NCBI GenBank assembly: GCA_934693235.1
Contig: CAKUUY010000008.1
Coordinates: forward strand, 1 to 64,000
DNA from: an uncultured Candidatus Melainabacteria bacterium
GTDB lineage: Bacteria; Cyanobacteriota; Vampirovibrionia; Gastranaerophilales; Gastranaerophilaceae
Direction of reading: 5' to 3'
Length of the DNA stretch: 64,000 bases
Below the pieces are notes generated by a model, which was not told the DNA's origin, made no database searches, and saw nothing but the letters and a program-made list of their open reading frames with translations. The position numbers and the translations under genes were made by a program. Shown here in pieces: positions 44,309-53,899 of the stretch (position 1 is its first letter; the number at the start of each line of letters is the position of its first letter).

Positions 44309-44953
44309 ATGAAAAATTTACTTTTGTTTATGGCTATTATTTTAAGTATTAATGCAGCCAATGCTTATGATTACAATCCTGTTATTTTAAATAATGGAGT
44401 AAAAGATGATCAAATAGTTAAATATTGTCCGCAGTCAGGTACTTGGAACGAAAACTGTACTAATTCGGTGTTGTTTGAGCACCATTATACAATTGGCAGT
44501 GGCGGTTATTCTGAATATAAATTAAATGGAAAGAATTTTGAAACAGATACTTGCTATGAATTTTTGTATGGGAATAAGCTAATTGGTTATAACCCTTATA
44601 AATTAAAGTTTTACGACTTACAATTCAAAAATAATCATTTTGAAAAAATAGAATTGACAGACTCTCAAATTAAAGAACTTTTTCCAAGAACTGAAATAGT
44701 AAAAATCTCACAGTTTAAAAATGATGAGATTGTTTTATATAAACCGATTTTTAAGAAAGTAACATTTCTGTTTGTGAATGATACTGGTAAAGAGTTTTAT
44801 AAATATCAATTTGAAAACTATAAAAATCAAACGGAATTTATCCATGGAATTTTTGAACCAAAGCATGCCGAAACATACATATATTCACACTTTGGGGGAC
44901 GAGATAAAGAAATTCCACCATTAAAGATTGTGGTTAAGAATAAATTGTTTTAA
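44309..44953 (+). CDS. Exported protein of unknown function
   Basis: 214 residues. A signal peptide (MKNLLLFMAIILSINAANA) should be cut after Ala near residue 19. The mature part is Tyr/Lys/Asn-rich, with three Cys in its first half, and looks soluble. No family is recognised. AGGAGGG precedes the ATG. It lies 17 bases after tRNA-Arg and may be read from the same transcript. Confidence 0.75.
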   Translation: MKNLLLFMAIILSINAANAYDYNPVILNNGVKDDQIVKYCPQSGTWNENCTNSVLFEHHYTIGSGGYSEYKLNGKNFETDTCYEFLYGNKLIGYNPYKLKFYDLQFKNNHFEKIELTDSQIKELFPRTEIVKISQFKNDEIVLYKPIFKKVTFLFVNDTGKEFYKYQFENYKNQTEFIHGIFEPKHAETYIYSHFGGRDKEIPPLKIVVKNKLF

Positions 44954-44990
44954 AAAATAATGGCGAGTTTTTTACCTCGCCATTATTTTT
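44953..44990. terminator. Bidirectional terminator before trpS
   Basis: AAAAATAATGGCGAG and CTCGCCATTATTTTT form a 15-bp stem, usable on both strands. Confidence 0.9.
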
Positions 44991-44993
44991 TAT

Positions 44994-46037
44994 TTAATCA
45001 AAATAATTTATTTTCATTGCGTTTCTTACATTAGTAAGAGTTTGTGCGGCAACTTCTTTTGCTTTTAAGCTACCTTGTCTAAGGATTTCATAAACTTCAT
45101 CAGTTTTTTGCTCCCACATTTTTCTGCGCTCTCTGATAGGTGTAAGTTCTGACTGAATAACATTATTTAAGAATTTCTTAACCTTAACATCTCCCAAACC
45201 ACCTCTTTGATAGTGCGCTTTAAGTTCGTCTAGGTTTTTGTATTCTGGCCAAAATTCTACAAAATGTTCCGGTTTGCAAAAAGCATCAAGATAAATAAAT
45301 ACAGGATTGTTTTTTGTTTCACCAGGATCTTCTACTCTCAAATGGTTTGGATCTGTGTACATAGACATAATTTTCTTTCTGATATCTTCAGGTTCATCAG
45401 AAAGATAAATGCAATTACCTAAAGACTTACTCATTTTAGCTTTTCCGTCAAGACCTGGAAGACGTAGACAAGCACTGTTTTGTGGTAATAAAATATTTGG
45501 TTCTACAAGGGTTTCGCCGTAAACAGAGTTAAATTTGTGAACGATTTCTCTACATTGTTCAAGCATTGGGCTTTGATCTTCTCCTGCAGGAACGGTAGTT
45601 GCCCCAAACGCTGTAATATCTGCCGCTTGACTGATAGGATAAACAAAGAATCCTACGGGAATATTCATTTCAAAATTTCTCATTTTTATTTCAGTTTTAA
45701 CAGTCGGATTTCTTTGGACCCTTGCAACTGTAACCAAGTTCATATAATAAAAAGTAAGTTCAGTAAGTTCCGGAATCATTGATTGTATTAATATGGTTGA
45801 TTTTTCAGGATCTATCCCGCAAGCAAGGTAATCAAGTGCAACCTCAATGATATTATCTCTAACTTTCTGTGGGGTTTCTGCGTTATCAGTTAGAGCTTGT
45901 GCATCTGCAATCATAATAAATATTTTTTCAAAATTCCCATGATTTTGTAAATATACACGTTCTCTCAATGAACCTACGTAGTGACCGATATGTAATTTGC
46001 CAGTTGGTCTATCGCCTGTTAAAATTATTTTTCCCAT
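44994..46037 (-). CDS. trpS: Tryptophanyl-tRNA synthetase
   Basis: 347 residues. The class I signatures are TGKLHIGHYVG near residue 15 and KMSKSLGN. It charges tRNA-Trp. AAGG precedes the ATG. It is the last gene of a minus-strand run that begins with the polysaccharide cluster; the gap to the GT2 gene is 22 bases, so co-transcription is possible. Confidence 0.95.
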   Translation of the reverse strand: MGKIILTGDRPTGKLHIGHYVGSLRERVYLQNHGNFEKIFIMIADAQALTDNAETPQKVRDNIIEVALDYLACGIDPEKSTILIQSMIPELTELTFYYMNLVTVARVQRNPTVKTEIKMRNFEMNIPVGFFVYPISQAADITAFGATTVPAGEDQSPMLEQCREIVHKFNSVYGETLVEPNILLPQNSACLRLPGLDGKAKMSKSLGNCIYLSDEPEDIRKKIMSMYTDPNHLRVEDPGETKNNPVFIYLDAFCKPEHFVEFWPEYKNLDELKAHYQRGGLGDVKVKKFLNNVIQSELTPIRERRKMWEQKTDEVYEILRQGSLKAKEVAAQTLTNVRNAMKINYFD

Positions 46038-46059
46038 ATTTATTACCTTTCAGTTAAAT

Positions 46060-48597
46060 TTAATATTGTTTTAATTCTATATTCGGAAGATTCTGCATTG
46101 ATTGTGAGTAAACCTCTGTCACTTTTTCTACTTGATTATCTGTTAGCACAACTTCTTTAACAAGTAATGCTGCAGCTATTCCGATTTCCAAATTATCTGT
46201 TTCTATTTTTTCAAATTTTGATAGTGCTTTCAATAGTTCTGATGTAATGAAATCTAAATTTTTTCGAGGGGCAAAAGAACTGAATTTTCCTAGAGAATTT
46301 ATAAAATTATTATCTGTTTTAAGTGTTTTTGAATTTTTAGATAATATTGAACATTTTTTTTGTAATTGTTTTGAGAATTTGTGTAGATTTTGAGTTGGAG
46401 CAAATCTAACTTTAAGAAATCTTCTTAGGCGAAGTGACATATCGTCGTTAAGTAATATTTTTGCGTTCGTTCCCAAAGACTTCAAATAATTATAAGAGTC
46501 TTTTTCTCTACAAAAAATAGTGAATCTGTTATCTAATATTTTGCCAAGTTCTTGAATATTGTTAAATGAAGATGGTAAAATAACAACTTTTTTACAATTT
46601 TTTATTATGTTTATGATTGTTCTAAGTTCGTTATTTTGCTTTTCATCCCAAACACCTCCGCCAAATACCAAATTGTTTGGAGTTTGGTTCGTTTTAAACA
46701 TTTGCCAAGGTAGAGAGTTTTTATCAAACCAGTACATTGAAGCACTTGCAGTTAACGCATTTACAATTTTCCCACCAAGTGGAAGATATGAGAACTCTTC
46801 TAAAGACTTGAGTTCTTTGAGTAATTGAGTATTGTCTAACCATACTTTTAACAGTCTTTTTCTGAAGCGAACTTGGTTTCTAACCCTTTGTTTTAAAATT
46901 TCAGCTCTTTGAGTTTGTTCTTTTTCGTGAACCGTAGAAATATTACATTCTGACCATCTGTAATCTAACAAAACTTCTTGAATATTTGCAAGTTTCATAT
47001 ATTTAGAAGCTCTTAGCCAAAGCTCATAATCTTCTGCGTGCTTATATTTTGGATTATATCGTAAATTGTATTTATCAAAAAAACTTTTACGTAGCATTAC
47101 GGTTGGATGAGCAAGTGGACAGTTTTGCATATCTTTTAATTTTGGATATTTCACTTTTTTTTCAATAAAATTCCTTGACCCAAAAGCCTTAAACCAAGAA
47201 CCTACAACACCGACATCTTCATGTTTATCTAAAAATTTTACCTGTTTTTCAAATCTTTGCGGATAAGAGATGTCGTCGGCATCCATTCTGGCTATGTATT
47301 CTCCCTTTGCAATGTTTAGTCCATAGTTCAAAACATTGATAAGACCTTGGTTATTTTTGTTGTCTATAAACACAATTCTATTATCATTATATTCTCTAAC
47401 AATATTGGCAGTGTTGTCTGTGCTGCCATCGTTAATTATGATGAATTCAAAGTCAGAATAAGTTTGAGTTAAAATTGAATTTATTGCATCTCTAATATAT
47501 TTTTCTGCATTATATGCCGGCATTATAATAGAAATTCTAGGGTGAGAGGATTGCTTTTTTTGATTAGTAACAAATCTAAAACCAAGAAAATACTTTATTA
47601 AGAGTCGTCTGTTATTAAATGCATCATATATTTTTTTTGATTTGTAAATCTTTTGATACCATTTTAAATCAGGAATGTAAGTATTGTTATAGTTTTTTTC
47701 TTTTAACACTTTAATAAAATTTGATTTCATATTTAATTGTTTATCAAATTCAAAAGCGTATTCTGTTGCCATTTTTAAGACAATAGGTTTTGTATTTTTA
47801 TCAGAATTTTTGTATGCCATATTAAAATAGTTTCTAAAAATCCATAAAAACAAGTCCTTATTATCTTTAAGTTTATTGTAATTGACGTAATAATCAAAGA
47901 TATGTTTAACTATAAACAAATGGTCAATGGCTTTTGGAGTGCCTTGAAAAGTTTCTGCCATAATAGATTTTTCGGAACGTCTATAGTTGTAGAAATATTC
48001 TTGTAAGTAGTATATTTTGTTACAATTTACAGTATATTTATAGAAAAACTCTGCATCTTCGTAGTAGTATCCCTCAGGGAAACTGATTTGGTATTTATCC
48101 AGAATATTTCTTCTGAATATTTTGTTGCTTGCAGATGCGTCTGTTCGCATAATTTTTCGTTTTGTAATTATTTGTTCGCCTTGAAATTTGACTCTATAGT
48201 AAATACTATCGAATTTTTTTTGTTCTCTGCTTACTTTGCCGAAAACTTTTATCCCAAAGCATAGTAAGTCATTGTCGCCGATAGTATTTATTGCAACTTC
48301 ATAGGCATTCAAATCTATGTAATCGTCACTGTCTACAAAAGTAACGAATTCTCCGTTAGAATTTTTGTAACCAAGATTTCTTGCAGAAGAAGTGCCGCCA
48401 TTGTTTTGGCATATTACCTTTATCCGATTATCTTTTTTGGCATATTCGTTAAGAATATTGAGAGAATTGTCTGTAGAACCATCATTAACGCAAATAATCT
48501 CAATATCTTTGTATGTTTGATTAATCAGGCTTTCAAGACATTCTCTTAAATATTTTGCTGAATTGTATACCGGAACAATAATTGATAATAATGACAT
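46060..48597 (-). CDS. Three-domain protein: two GT2 glycosyltransferases and a pyruvyltransferase-like domain
   Basis: 845 residues from ATG 48597, which follows AGAGGT closely; ATG-less extension upstream would overlap galE. The first GT2 domain (about 1-240) has SIIVPVYNSAKYLRECLESL and FVDSDDYID. The second (about 350-580) has SIIMPAYNAEKYIRDAINSI and ARMDADDIS. The last ~205 residues read LVFGGGVWDEKQN, VVILPSSFNN and CREKDSYNYL, and resemble a polysaccharide pyruvyltransferase (PF04230). It probably adds two sugars and perhaps a pyruvate ketal. The pyruvyl call is by motif and less sure. Confidence 0.8.
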   Translation of the reverse strand: MSLLSIIVPVYNSAKYLRECLESLINQTYKDIEIICVNDGSTDNSLNILNEYAKKDNRIKVICQNNGGTSSARNLGYKNSNGEFVTFVDSDDYIDLNAYEVAINTIGDNDLLCFGIKVFGKVSREQKKFDSIYYRVKFQGEQIITKRKIMRTDASASNKIFRRNILDKYQISFPEGYYYEDAEFFYKYTVNCNKIYYLQEYFYNYRRSEKSIMAETFQGTPKAIDHLFIVKHIFDYYVNYNKLKDNKDLFLWIFRNYFNMAYKNSDKNTKPIVLKMATEYAFEFDKQLNMKSNFIKVLKEKNYNNTYIPDLKWYQKIYKSKKIYDAFNNRRLLIKYFLGFRFVTNQKKQSSHPRISIIMPAYNAEKYIRDAINSILTQTYSDFEFIIINDGSTDNTANIVREYNDNRIVFIDNKNNQGLINVLNYGLNIAKGEYIARMDADDISYPQRFEKQVKFLDKHEDVGVVGSWFKAFGSRNFIEKKVKYPKLKDMQNCPLAHPTVMLRKSFFDKYNLRYNPKYKHAEDYELWLRASKYMKLANIQEVLLDYRWSECNISTVHEKEQTQRAEILKQRVRNQVRFRKRLLKVWLDNTQLLKELKSLEEFSYLPLGGKIVNALTASASMYWFDKNSLPWQMFKTNQTPNNLVFGGGVWDEKQNNELRTIINIIKNCKKVVILPSSFNNIQELGKILDNRFTIFCREKDSYNYLKSLGTNAKILLNDDMSLRLRRFLKVRFAPTQNLHKFSKQLQKKCSILSKNSKTLKTDNNFINSLGKFSSFAPRKNLDFITSELLKALSKFEKIETDNLEIGIAAALLVKEVVLTDNQVEKVTEVYSQSMQNLPNIELKQY

Positions 48598-48599
48598 CT

Positions 48600-49586
48600 C
48601 TACCTCTGCAAAACTCTTTCCCAATTATATGCCGTCTTAATGCTGTGGTCAAGGGTGTTTTTAGGAAGCCAATTTAAAATTTCTTTTGCTTTTGTATTGT
48701 TGGCGACTAAACTAGCAGGATCTCCCTCTCTTCTAGGTTTTTGAATAACTTGAATTTTTTTGTCGGTAACTTTTTCGCAGGTAACAAAAACTTCTTTTAC
48801 AGTATTTCCGTCATTTGTCCCAAGGTTGAAAAAGTTTGTTTCTCCACCATTGTTCAAGTATTCTAGAGCTAAAAGATGGGCTTGAGCCAAGTCTTCAACG
48901 TTAATATAATCTCTTACGCAAGTTCCATCTTTTGTGGCATAGTCGTTCCCATACATTTCAAACGGTTTTCCGGAACTGAATGTTGATTTTAAAATATTGG
49001 GAATAAGGTGTGTTTCCGGTTCATGCCATTCGCCAATTCTTGTTTGGCTATCTGCTCCTGCTACATTAAAATATCTTAAGCGAACTGATTTTAAACCATA
49101 AGCCTTGTCATAATCATCCATGATTTTTTCAATCATTAATTTTGTTTGCCCGTATGGATTTATTGGCTCTTGTGGATGTTTTTCATCAATTGGAATATAT
49201 TTTGGTTCGCCATAAGTTGCAGCAGTTGACGAAAATACAATTTTTTTAATATTGTTTTCCAGCATTGCTGACAATAAATTTAATGTTCCAATAACATTGT
49301 TAATATAATATTTTTTTGGATTTTTTACGGATTCTCCAACTTGAGAAAATGCTGCAAAATGAATTACAGCATTAATTTTATATTTTTGAAACACGAAATT
49401 AATATCGTTTTGGGTTAGCAAATCTCCTTTGATAAATTTGACATTGCCGTATTTTGATAATGTCTTAACTGTTTCAATATGACCGGTTGATAAGTTGTCA
49501 AAGATTACAACATCATTCCCTTTTTCTAACAATGCCATTACACAATGGCTTCCTATGTATCCTGCACCACCTGTTACTAAAATCAT
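48600..49586 (-). CDS. galE: UDP-glucose 4-epimerase
   Basis: 328 residues. GGAGYIGSHCVMALLEKG is the NAD-binding motif, FSSTAATYG and YGQTKLMIE hold the catalytic Ser/Thr and YxxxK, and the sugar-binding C-terminal part (GTCVRDYINVEDLAQAH) is present. It makes UDP-galactose, which Glf (next gene upstream) converts to the furanose form. It overlaps glf by one base. Confidence 0.95.
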   Translation of the reverse strand: MILVTGGAGYIGSHCVMALLEKGNDVVIFDNLSTGHIETVKTLSKYGNVKFIKGDLLTQNDINFVFQKYKINAVIHFAAFSQVGESVKNPKKYYINNVIGTLNLLSAMLENNIKKIVFSSTAATYGEPKYIPIDEKHPQEPINPYGQTKLMIEKIMDDYDKAYGLKSVRLRYFNVAGADSQTRIGEWHEPETHLIPNILKSTFSSGKPFEMYGNDYATKDGTCVRDYINVEDLAQAHLLALEYLNNGGETNFFNLGTNDGNTVKEVFVTCEKVTDKKIQVIQKPRREGDPASLVANNTKAKEILNWLPKNTLDHSIKTAYNWERVLQR

Positions 49587-50698
49587 TATTTTGTAATCTC
49601 CTCAAATAGTTCAATAGCCCTCAAAATAGCTTTGTCCATATTATAATACTTGTAATCTCCTAATCTACCTAGGAAATGTACATTTTTCTCAGATTTTGCC
49701 AATTCTAAATATTTGTTATAAAGTTCAGTATTTTCGTTTTTGGGAATAGGGTAATATCTTTCATTTTTCCCAAGTTCAAAAGCTTCGGAATATTCTTTTG
49801 CGATAACAGTTTTGTCGGATTGGTCATCTAAATAGTATTTATACTCGTGTATTCTTGTAAAATCGTAGTTGCAAGGGTAATTTACACAAGCATTTGATTG
49901 GTAATAAGGTTTGTTATACGTTTCAAATTTAAAATTAACACTTCTGTATGGTAATTGTCCAAATTTGTAATCAAAAAATTCATCAATCGGACCGGTGTAA
50001 AATATTTCGTCAAATTCTGATGTATCAATATTATTAAACTCTGTATTAAGCTTGACCGTAATATTTTTGTTATCAAGCATTTTTTCTACAACTGAAGTGT
50101 AACCGTTCAATGGAATCCCTTGATATTTGTCCTGAAAATACCTGTTGTCTTTGGATAAATAAACCGGAACTCTTGCTGTTACTGCTCCATCAACATCTTG
50201 TGGAGAGTCGCCCCATTGCTTTTGAGTATAATGTAAAAAGATTTTTTCATACACATAATTTGCTAAAAACTTTAAATCATCATCGTCTTGTTTTTGAAAT
50301 TCTAAAATCGGAACTTTGGAATTGATTTCAAAATTATCCAATAATTTGATTTCTAAAGCTTTTGCAAAACTTTCCGGAAAAACATCGTAAAGAGTGTTAA
50401 AGTTGAATGGAATATGTGTTTCTATTCCGTCAATAATTCCAATAACTTTGTGCATATAGGTGTTGAAATCTGTGAATTGTTTCAAATAATTCCAAACTTT
50501 TTCAGAATTTGTGTGAAAAATATGCGAACCATATTTATGAATCATAATACCGTTTTCGTCGCGAAAGTCGTAACAATTTCCGGCAATATGAGCCTTTTTA
50601 TCAATAACAACAACTTGTTTGTTCAATTTTGTTGCAATCAAGTTTGCTATAGTTGCGCCGGAAAAGCCACTCCCAACAACTAAAAATTTCTCAGTCAT
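49586..50698 (-). CDS. glf: UDP-galactopyranose mutase
   Basis: 370 residues. FLVVGSGFSGATIAN is the FAD site, HKYGSHIFHTNSEKVW is the family block, and the NAD/UDP-Gal-binding segment includes LGRLGDYKYYNMD near the C-terminus. It makes UDP-galactofuranose in the cytoplasm. Together with GalE this shows that the glycan of this cluster contains galactofuranose. It overlaps its neighbours by one base on each side, so the operon is translationally coupled. Confidence 0.95.
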   Translation of the reverse strand: MTEKFLVVGSGFSGATIANLIATKLNKQVVVIDKKAHIAGNCYDFRDENGIMIHKYGSHIFHTNSEKVWNYLKQFTDFNTYMHKVIGIIDGIETHIPFNFNTLYDVFPESFAKALEIKLLDNFEINSKVPILEFQKQDDDDLKFLANYVYEKIFLHYTQKQWGDSPQDVDGAVTARVPVYLSKDNRYFQDKYQGIPLNGYTSVVEKMLDNKNITVKLNTEFNNIDTSEFDEIFYTGPIDEFFDYKFGQLPYRSVNFKFETYNKPYYQSNACVNYPCNYDFTRIHEYKYYLDDQSDKTVIAKEYSEAFELGKNERYYPIPKNENTELYNKYLELAKSEKNVHFLGRLGDYKYYNMDKAILRAIELFEEITK

Positions 50699-51543
50699 TA
50701 TTTGTTCCTCTTGCTTCTGGTTAGTTTAATTCCAAACAACTTGAAAACCGATTTGTTTGGAAAGTCTATAAATTCGCCAATTCCAAATTTGATATGCGTA
50801 ATGGGTTCCATTGTTAGTAATAAATTATTAACATGTTTAATTTTAAGATTTTGAACTGTTTCTTTCTTGTATTCTATAAAGATATTTAGTAATCGTTCAC
50901 CCAAAAATCCATATATTCTGGCTTGGTAAGGTGTATAGTCTTTAATATTAATTGCTTTCTCTGCCTTCCCTAAAATATCAAATAGCCATTCACAATAATC
51001 ATCAAAAATTTCTTTTTTCATAACAAACATATTACAGCAATATTCTTCTTTTTGGTGTATGCAATTATTAATTGCAGCTATATACTGAGGGTAATCTCGT
51101 TTTATAATATCAAGAACGGTATTCATATCTTTGATAAAATGAACATCTTTGTATCTGTCATACAGGTTAACATCAAATTTATTCTTGTTTGGTAAAATTA
51201 TATCGTATTCATTCATTAATTTATCAAATATTTTATTTGACCAGTCTGAAACCTCGATTTGTGCAGGGAAAATCGGCTCTTTGTACTTCTCATTAACATC
51301 CAAAAGTCTGCGATAATGAAATAAACCGTAATTATCGGCATTAATATTTTTCCAAAGCCAATACATTCCTGTTAATTCGCAATAATTTGCGTTTTTGTGA
51401 GAAATGTTATCGCCGGTATTATCGCCAGAGATGTAAGGGATTTTCACAGTTGCAATTTCTCTCCCTACTTGTAAAGGGAGCAAAACATCGTTTTCAAATA
51501 TTTGACATGGTTTATGGTAACAAACTATAATTTTGGTTTTCAA
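50698..51543 (-). CDS. DUF4422-family putative glycosyltransferase
   Basis: 281 residues. IIVCYHKPCQIFENDVLLPLQ, CELTGMYWLWKNI and YGLFHYRRLLD match DUF4422, found in capsule and exopolysaccharide clusters and thought to be a glycosyltransferase. It is cytoplasmic or membrane-associated. It is placed between the GT8 genes and glf, so galactofuranose transfer is possible but unproven. Confidence 0.8.
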   Translation of the reverse strand: MKTKIIVCYHKPCQIFENDVLLPLQVGREIATVKIPYISGDNTGDNISHKNANYCELTGMYWLWKNINADNYGLFHYRRLLDVNEKYKEPIFPAQIEVSDWSNKIFDKLMNEYDIILPNKNKFDVNLYDRYKDVHFIKDMNTVLDIIKRDYPQYIAAINNCIHQKEEYCCNMFVMKKEIFDDYCEWLFDILGKAEKAINIKDYTPYQARIYGFLGERLLNIFIEYKKETVQNLKIKHVNNLLLTMEPITHIKFGIGEFIDFPNKSVFKLFGIKLTRSKRNK

Positions 51544-51563
51544 AATTTACCTTTCAAAAAATA

Positions 51564-52475
51564 TTATTTATATGTGCTAACAATATAGGTTCTTAATACT
51601 GCCTCGTAAAACTTTCTTTGGAATAAAAAAGTTGGTCTGTGAATTATGAACTTGAATAGCGAAAGAATTTGATTAATATATCTGTATTTGAATTCTTCTG
51701 CTTTATTTTTTCTCCATGGAGTAAGTTGTAAGTATTTTATGTAGTAATTCTTGAAATAGCATAGAGAAATATCTTTCCAAGGTTTGTTTTTGGCGATGTA
51801 ATGTATGATTTTAGGATTACGTGTTAAATCTGATCTGTTCATAAAATCACTGGTTTGAACATTCCAAGAGCTATCTACAATTTTAATATTTCCTTTGCAG
51901 ACCTCATTTATAATTGTTTGGTCTCCACATTTTATTGTTTCAAAGTTCTCTTGCGTGTATTTCAAAAATTTTTCTTCCAAGTCTTGCTCGCGCATGTTAT
52001 CTAAATCAATAACAAGTACTCCTGCATTAACGTATGTTGGGTTAATTTTTACTTCATTTGGATCAACATCATTACAACCGGCAAATACTTCTTTTGTCAA
52101 ATGAGTTTCAAATAATTCTGTTAAATCCCTATTTACAACGGTGTCGCAATCAAGATAAATTACTCTACTAACATTTGGCAAAAGGCTCGGTAGTTTTAGT
52201 CGATAGTAAGTTGCTATTGTTATGTATTTATGAGTACAAACTTTTTGATATTCATTAAAATCTTCATCATTGATTTTTACAAAATTAATTGAACAATCTT
52301 TGATATTTTTTAATGACAAAATTTCTTTCTTATGCTCTTCTGTTATTCCGCCATCAAGAATATAAAAGCTAAGATTTGTTGACTTTGCGGAATTGCTTAA
52401 AATAGATGCAATAACAACTCCGGCATATTTAGAATAATTATCATCACAAGCTACGCAAACATTTACATTGCTCAT
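51564..52475 (-). CDS. GT8-family glycosyltransferase (second of a tandem pair)
   Basis: 303 residues. VACDDNYSKYAGVVIASIL opens the domain, and VIYLDCDTVV holds the DxD metal site. NAGVLVIDLDNMR and the late HYIAKNKPW block are typical of GT8 galactosyl- or glucosyltransferases such as WaaJ and RgpI. It is strongly similar along its length to the next gene upstream, so they are a tandem duplication. One base separates the two genes. Confidence 0.9.
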   Translation of the reverse strand: MSNVNVCVACDDNYSKYAGVVIASILSNSAKSTNLSFYILDGGITEEHKKEILSLKNIKDCSINFVKINDEDFNEYQKVCTHKYITIATYYRLKLPSLLPNVSRVIYLDCDTVVNRDLTELFETHLTKEVFAGCNDVDPNEVKINPTYVNAGVLVIDLDNMREQDLEEKFLKYTQENFETIKCGDQTIINEVCKGNIKIVDSSWNVQTSDFMNRSDLTRNPKIIHYIAKNKPWKDISLCYFKNYYIKYLQLTPWRKNKAEEFKYRYINQILSLFKFIIHRPTFLFQRKFYEAVLRTYIVSTYK

Positions 52476-52476
52476 A

Positions 52477-53388
52477 TTAATTTTCTCCTTTAAAAATGTA
52501 TGTTCTAAGTAGTGCTTCGTAAAATCTTGGTCTTAACCAGAAAAATGGTCTGTATTTAATATATCCGATAAGATTGCATTTCAGTGCTTTTGATAACTCT
52601 TCATTATTCAACTTCCATGGCGTAAGTTGAAGATATTTAAAGTACAAATTTTTGTGAAATGAAAAACAATTCTCTTTCCAAGGTTTATTTCTTGCCACAA
52701 AATGAATTATTTTTGGAGAACTTGTATAACTTGAACGATTGGTAAAGTTTGATGATTGGACATTCCAGTTGTCTTCTAAAATTTTAACTTCATTGCTTAA
52801 AACTCTATTTAAAACTTCTTGATCTCCGACTTTAATATTATCAATATTGGCTTTGGTGAATTGAAGAAGTTTTTCTTCAATATTATTATTTCTCCAGTAT
52901 TTAAGATTTATTAAAAGTACGCCTGAATTAAAGTATTTAGGGTTCCGTTTTAGCATTCTTTTATTAATATCCTTAACTGCACCAATCGCGAAATTGGCGA
53001 TATTAGTATTAAATAGTGAGTATAAACTAGTATTGGCGACAGTATCGCAATCCAAATAAATTATTTTATCAATGTTTGGAAGCAGACTAGGAAGTTTTAA
53101 TCTATAATAAGCCGGAATTGTAAGATAAGAATGTGTTTTGATTTTTTTGTAATCTTCAAACAAAGACTCATCAATTTCAACAAAGTTTATATTACAATCT
53201 TTTAAGGCTTTAAGGGATAAAATTTCTTGTTTTTTGGTACCAGAAATTCCACCATCCAAGATGAAAAAAGAAAGTTTGTCATCTGGTTTTGCATTATTGA
53301 GAACTGAAGTAATTACAACCCCCGCAAATTCTGCATAATTGTCATCACACGCGACACAAATATTTATGTTCTCTTTTTCGCTTAACAT
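52477..53388 (-). CDS. GT8-family glycosyltransferase (first of a tandem pair)
   Basis: 303 residues from ATG 53388, after AAGGGAG. VACDDNYAEFAGVVITSVL and IIYLDCDTVA (DxD) are present, with NSGVLLINLKYWR and HFVARNKPWKE. It starts the seven-gene minus-strand run down to trpS. The promoter was not located with confidence in the AT-rich upstream gap (53389-53589). Confidence 0.9.
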   Translation of the reverse strand: MLSEKENINICVACDDNYAEFAGVVITSVLNNAKPDDKLSFFILDGGISGTKKQEILSLKALKDCNINFVEIDESLFEDYKKIKTHSYLTIPAYYRLKLPSLLPNIDKIIYLDCDTVANTSLYSLFNTNIANFAIGAVKDINKRMLKRNPKYFNSGVLLINLKYWRNNNIEEKLLQFTKANIDNIKVGDQEVLNRVLSNEVKILEDNWNVQSSNFTNRSSYTSSPKIIHFVARNKPWKENCFSFHKNLYFKYLQLTPWKLNNEELSKALKCNLIGYIKYRPFFWLRPRFYEALLRTYIFKGEN

Positions 53389-53589
53389 CAAAGCTCCCTT
53401 ATTAAATTGGCTATAATCTCACCTAATATTTTTTCTAGCCTCCGTTAAAAACGGTACAACTTTTGAACTAATTTTATCATAAATACAAATGGTACAAAAC
53501 TATTATTAAATTATTTTAAATAGATAAAACAATGAAAATTTACATTAAAAAAGATGGCAGATAACAGCGTAATTATTGACAAAAAAATA

Positions 53590-53662
53590 TGCCGCAACTC
53601 GGAATTGAACCAAGGACACAGGGATTTTCAGTCCCTTGCTCTACCAACTGAGCTATTGCGGC
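53590..53662 (-). tRNA. tRNA-Phe (anticodon GAA)
   Basis: Read on the minus strand, GCCGCAA pairs with TTGCGGC, the anticodon stem AGGGA/TCCCT holds CTGAAAA (anticodon GAA), and the T arm contains TTCAATT. The terminal CCA is not encoded. Confidence 0.95.
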
Positions 53663-53764
53663 ATGTTTTATTTAATTTTCTTTGGAGTTGGTAGAGCAAG
53701 CTCTACGCCAATTTAAACTCCGTTCCGTTCTCACTCCACTGGGGGAGCTATTGCGGCATGTTTT
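53635..53764. repeat. Rearranged partial copies of tRNA-Phe
   Basis: A 20-base segment of the tRNA 5' end and flank (53650-53669) is repeated directly at 53745-53764. A 15-base segment of the D arm (53635-53649) is repeated in inverted orientation at 53686-53700. Between them is a palindrome around GTAGAGC-AA-GCTCTAC. No gene fits in this 240-base gap. Confidence 0.7.
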
Positions 53765-53899
53765 TATAAATTTTATAAAATAACTATTAAATTATCAAAA
53801 GTTGTAGGCAACGAAATATTCTTTGGAGTAAATGGTTGCAAATATTCAATTGCCACATTTTCTATTATACTTACTGAATTTTTACAGTCAAGAACTTTT

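Noticed and set aside
53389..53589. Gap between the first GT8 gene and tRNA-Phe
   Set aside because: No coding frame, tRNA or convincing hairpin; only AT-rich sequence that must contain the promoter of the polysaccharide operon, which I could not pinpoint.
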